Positions 6,053 through 7,727 of a stretch of 7,727 nucleotides of DNA are shown here, piece by piece. Position 1 is the stretch's first letter. The number at the start of each line of letters is the position of its first letter. Source of the DNA: Acidimicrobiia bacterium (GTDB taxonomy: Bacteria > Actinomycetota > Acidimicrobiia > Acidimicrobiales > Ilumatobacteraceae); the NCBI GenBank assembly GCA_013811855.1, contig JACCUL010000485.1:1-7727 (forward strand), in the 5' to 3' direction. Position numbers and translations under genes: made by a program. Below the pieces are notes generated by a model. The model was given only the letters and a program-made list of their open reading frames with translations. It searched no databases and had not been told where the DNA came from.

Positions 6053-6988
6053 GTGCGCGCCCCCGAGCTGCCCCATCCCCATCGGGTGCCGCTGCTGGCG
6101 TCGATGCTTGCCATCGCCGCGGGTGTCGTGTGGAGCTTCGGCGCCGTCACCGCCCGCAAGGCCGACGACACGGATGCGTTCCAATACCTCCTCTGGCGAT
6201 CGATCGGGATCATCGTCGTCATCGAGGTGATCGCACTCGTCCGCCACCGCCCACCCGTGACGCCACCCGCGTTCCGCACCGATCGACTGATGCTGCTGGC
6301 TTGTGGATGTCTGCTGCTGGCGTCGATCGCGTTCGTGTACGCGATCAAGAACACGGCGCCGGCCAACGCCGCCTTCCTCGCCTCGATCACGCCGCTGACC
6401 GCGGTGCTGCTGGCCAAGCTCGTGCTCGGCGAGCGGCTCACGAGGGTCACGATCGTCGCCCTCGCGGTGGCACTCGTCGGGTTGTGCATCACCGTCGTCG
6501 GCGACGTGGAGGCCGGCAACATGGTCGGCAACGTCGCCGCGCTGCTGGCCTCGCTCGGCTTCGCCGGGTACACGGTGTGCCTGCGCCTGGACACTCGCCG
6601 CAACTGGTCGCCGGTGTTGCCCGGCTACGCCGTGATCATGATCGGCATCTGCGCCGTGGTGACCGTGGTCAACGGCAGGACGTTCGTGCCGCCGCCGGCC
6701 GACATCGCCCTCGCCCTCCTGCACGGCGGGGTGTTCATCGTGGTCGGCACGTTGCTGTTCAACCACGCCACCCGCCAGATCCCCGCCGTCGCCCTGGCCG
6801 TGTTCGCCCAGAGCGAGACGGTCTTCGTCCCGGTGTGGGCGTTCCTGTTCCTCAACGACGACCCGACGACGACGTCGCTCATCGGCGGGGTGGTGATCGC
6901 CCTCGCGGTGATCGGCAAGGCCGTCGTCGACGCCCGCTGGCCGCCGGCCACCGCGCCGACGTCGGTGGCGCCGGTGGTCGTGCCGTGA
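6053..6988 (+). CDS. EamA-domain (drug/metabolite transporter superfamily) membrane protein
   Basis: 311 residues, the usual size for DMT exporters. Two EamA repeats (~14-150 and ~158-305) give about ten hydrophobic helices, beginning with LLASMLAIAAGVVWSFGAV and ending with SLIGGVVIALAVIGKAV. GERLT (126-130) closes repeat 1, as is typical; repeat 2 has NDDPTT at the equivalent point, Asp where Glu is commoner. Members export or import amino acids, nucleotides or other metabolites, and the substrate cannot be told from sequence. GTG at 6053 gives a short cytoplasmic N-terminus and is the only good start after the preceding stop; longer reading in this frame runs inside the methyltransferase gene. 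The ribosome site is weak. It overlaps the next gene by four bases, placing it mid-operon. Confidence 0.9.
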   Translation: MRAPELPHPHRVPLLASMLAIAAGVVWSFGAVTARKADDTDAFQYLLWRSIGIIVVIEVIALVRHRPPVTPPAFRTDRLMLLACGCLLLASIAFVYAIKNTAPANAAFLASITPLTAVLLAKLVLGERLTRVTIVALAVALVGLCITVVGDVEAGNMVGNVAALLASLGFAGYTVCLRLDTRRNWSPVLPGYAVIMIGICAVVTVVNGRTFVPPPADIALALLHGGVFIVVGTLLFNHATRQIPAVALAVFAQSETVFVPVWAFLFLNDDPTTTSLIGGVVIALAVIGKAVVDARWPPATAPTSVAPVVVP

Positions 6989-7727
6989 GCACGGCCGTCC
7001 TCGCCATGTACCCGTACGCCGCGCTGCGTCCGGCGTGGGAACGGCTCTGGACGGCGGTGCATGCCGGTGCGCCCTGGACGCCGGAGCACCTGACGTGGAC
7101 CGACGACGTCCACGCCGCGTGGCTCGACCCCGACTGCGCCGTCACGCACGCCTGCGGATACCCCGTCGCCACGACGCTGCGCTCCGTCGTCGACGTCGTC
7201 GGCGCGTTCTCGCTCGATCTGCCCGACGCCGATCGGCACCGGTATCGCAGTGTCATCGTCGCCCGCCGCCCCGGCGCACTGGCGGACTTCGTCACGCCGG
7301 ACACCGTCGCCGTGGCCAACAGCGTCGACAGTCTGACGGGGTGGATCAGCCTGGTCCACGCGACCGTCGGAGCCGGGGGCGCGTGGCCCGGCGGATGCCG
7401 CTGGACCGGAGGACACGTGGAGAGCCTGCGCGTCGTCAGGAGCGGCGGGGGTGACATCGCCAGCATCGATCCCCTGACGTTCGCCCACCTGGCCCGCCTG
7501 GAGCCGGCGCTCGTCGATGGCTTGCACGAGGTCGGTCGCGGCCCGTGGGTGCCGAGCCTGCCCATCGTCGTGCGCGCCGGCACGACGGCCGAGCAGGTCG
7601 ACGAGTTGCGTGTCGCGTTCGCCCGCGCCGTCGCCGACCCGGCCACCGGCGCGCGGTCGGAGCTGCGCTACGACGCCTTCGTCCCGCTCGACCACGAGGC
7701 ATACGCGCCCGTCGCCGAGCTGGTCGC
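6985..7727 (+). CDS. PhnD/SsuA/transferrin-type substrate-binding-like protein (cut by right edge)
   Basis: Open to the window end for 247 codons plus two bases, so the C-terminus is missing. Resembles the phosphonate-binding-like family (periplasmic-binding fold, PF12974 type): the start VLAMYPYAALRPAWERLW matches their MYxxPE...LW opening, THACGYPVATTL (54-65) matches the usual QTCGYPL block, RYRSVIVARR follows at about 86-95, NSVDSLTGW (112-120) matches the N...S.SG ligand segment, and GGHVESLRVVRSGGGDIASID (142-162) matches the G-H...S...GxADxAAID block. There is no signal peptide or lipobox; residues 1-10 enter the fold directly, so it is probably cytoplasmic, as in other short members of this group. 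GTG at 6985 overlaps the transporter stop (GTGA). No phnC or phnE permease genes appear in the window. The ligand is unknown, and phosphonate binding should not be assumed. Confidence 0.82.
   Translation, partial: MSTAVLAMYPYAALRPAWERLWTAVHAGAPWTPEHLTWTDDVHAAWLDPDCAVTHACGYPVATTLRSVVDVVGAFSLDLPDADRHRYRSVIVARRPGALADFVTPDTVAVANSVDSLTGWISLVHATVGAGGAWPGGCRWTGGHVESLRVVRSGGGDIASIDPLTFAHLARLEPALVDGLHEVGRGPWVPSLPIVVRAGTTAEQVDELRVAFARAVADPATGARSELRYDAFVPLDHEAYAPVAELV

Noticed and set aside
5342..6766. Reverse-strand open frame of 474 codons, His/Arg/Asp-rich
   Set aside because: Spans three forward genes; its repetitive polar composition is typical of antisense reading of GC-rich DNA.

Overview
The window is GC-rich (about 70% by eye) and tightly packed, and all eight gene starts I call are GTG. 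With the ETF-linked folate-type dehydrogenase and an Asp/Thr-rich lipoprotein, this suggests a high-GC actinobacterium, perhaps of the Acidimicrobiia (Ilumatobacter-like). That assignment is inferred from sequence style, not from a marker gene. No tRNA, rRNA, CRISPR array, insertion sequence or phage gene was seen, and no gene-free stretch exceeds about 100 bases.

Left part (1-4667): a GntR-family regulator with an FCD-type continuation runs leftward off the window edge. It is divergent from a three-gene operon, with only 22 bases between the two start codons. The operon encodes an 860-residue dimethylglycine/sarcosine dehydrogenase-like flavoprotein (FAD oxidoreductase fused to GcvT folate-type domains) followed by electron-transfer flavoprotein beta and alpha subunits. 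Both internal junctions are 4-base GTGA start/stop overlaps. Together they would oxidatively demethylate an N-methylated (or related methylated) small molecule, pass the C1 unit towards tetrahydrofolate, and pass electrons to a dedicated ETF and on to the respiratory chain. A GTGATA-N11-TATCAC inverted repeat over the regulator start is a candidate operator. A 15-bp perfect hairpin closes the operon.

Right part (4668-7727): a secreted lipoprotein with an acidic linker and two cysteine-bracketed modules; a short Erm/KsgA-type SAM methyltransferase lacking the usual N-terminal SQNFL-like motif and most of the C-terminal domain; a 10-TM EamA (DMT) transporter 11 bases downstream; and, overlapping it by 4 bases, a PhnD/SsuA-type substrate-binding-fold protein without a signal peptide, cut by the window edge. 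The last three look co-transcribed, but their joint function is unknown.

I see no clearly unprecedented system. The points most worth following are the substrate of the dehydrogenase-ETF operon, the duplicated Cys-module lipoprotein, and the methyltransferase/EamA/PhnD-like cassette.
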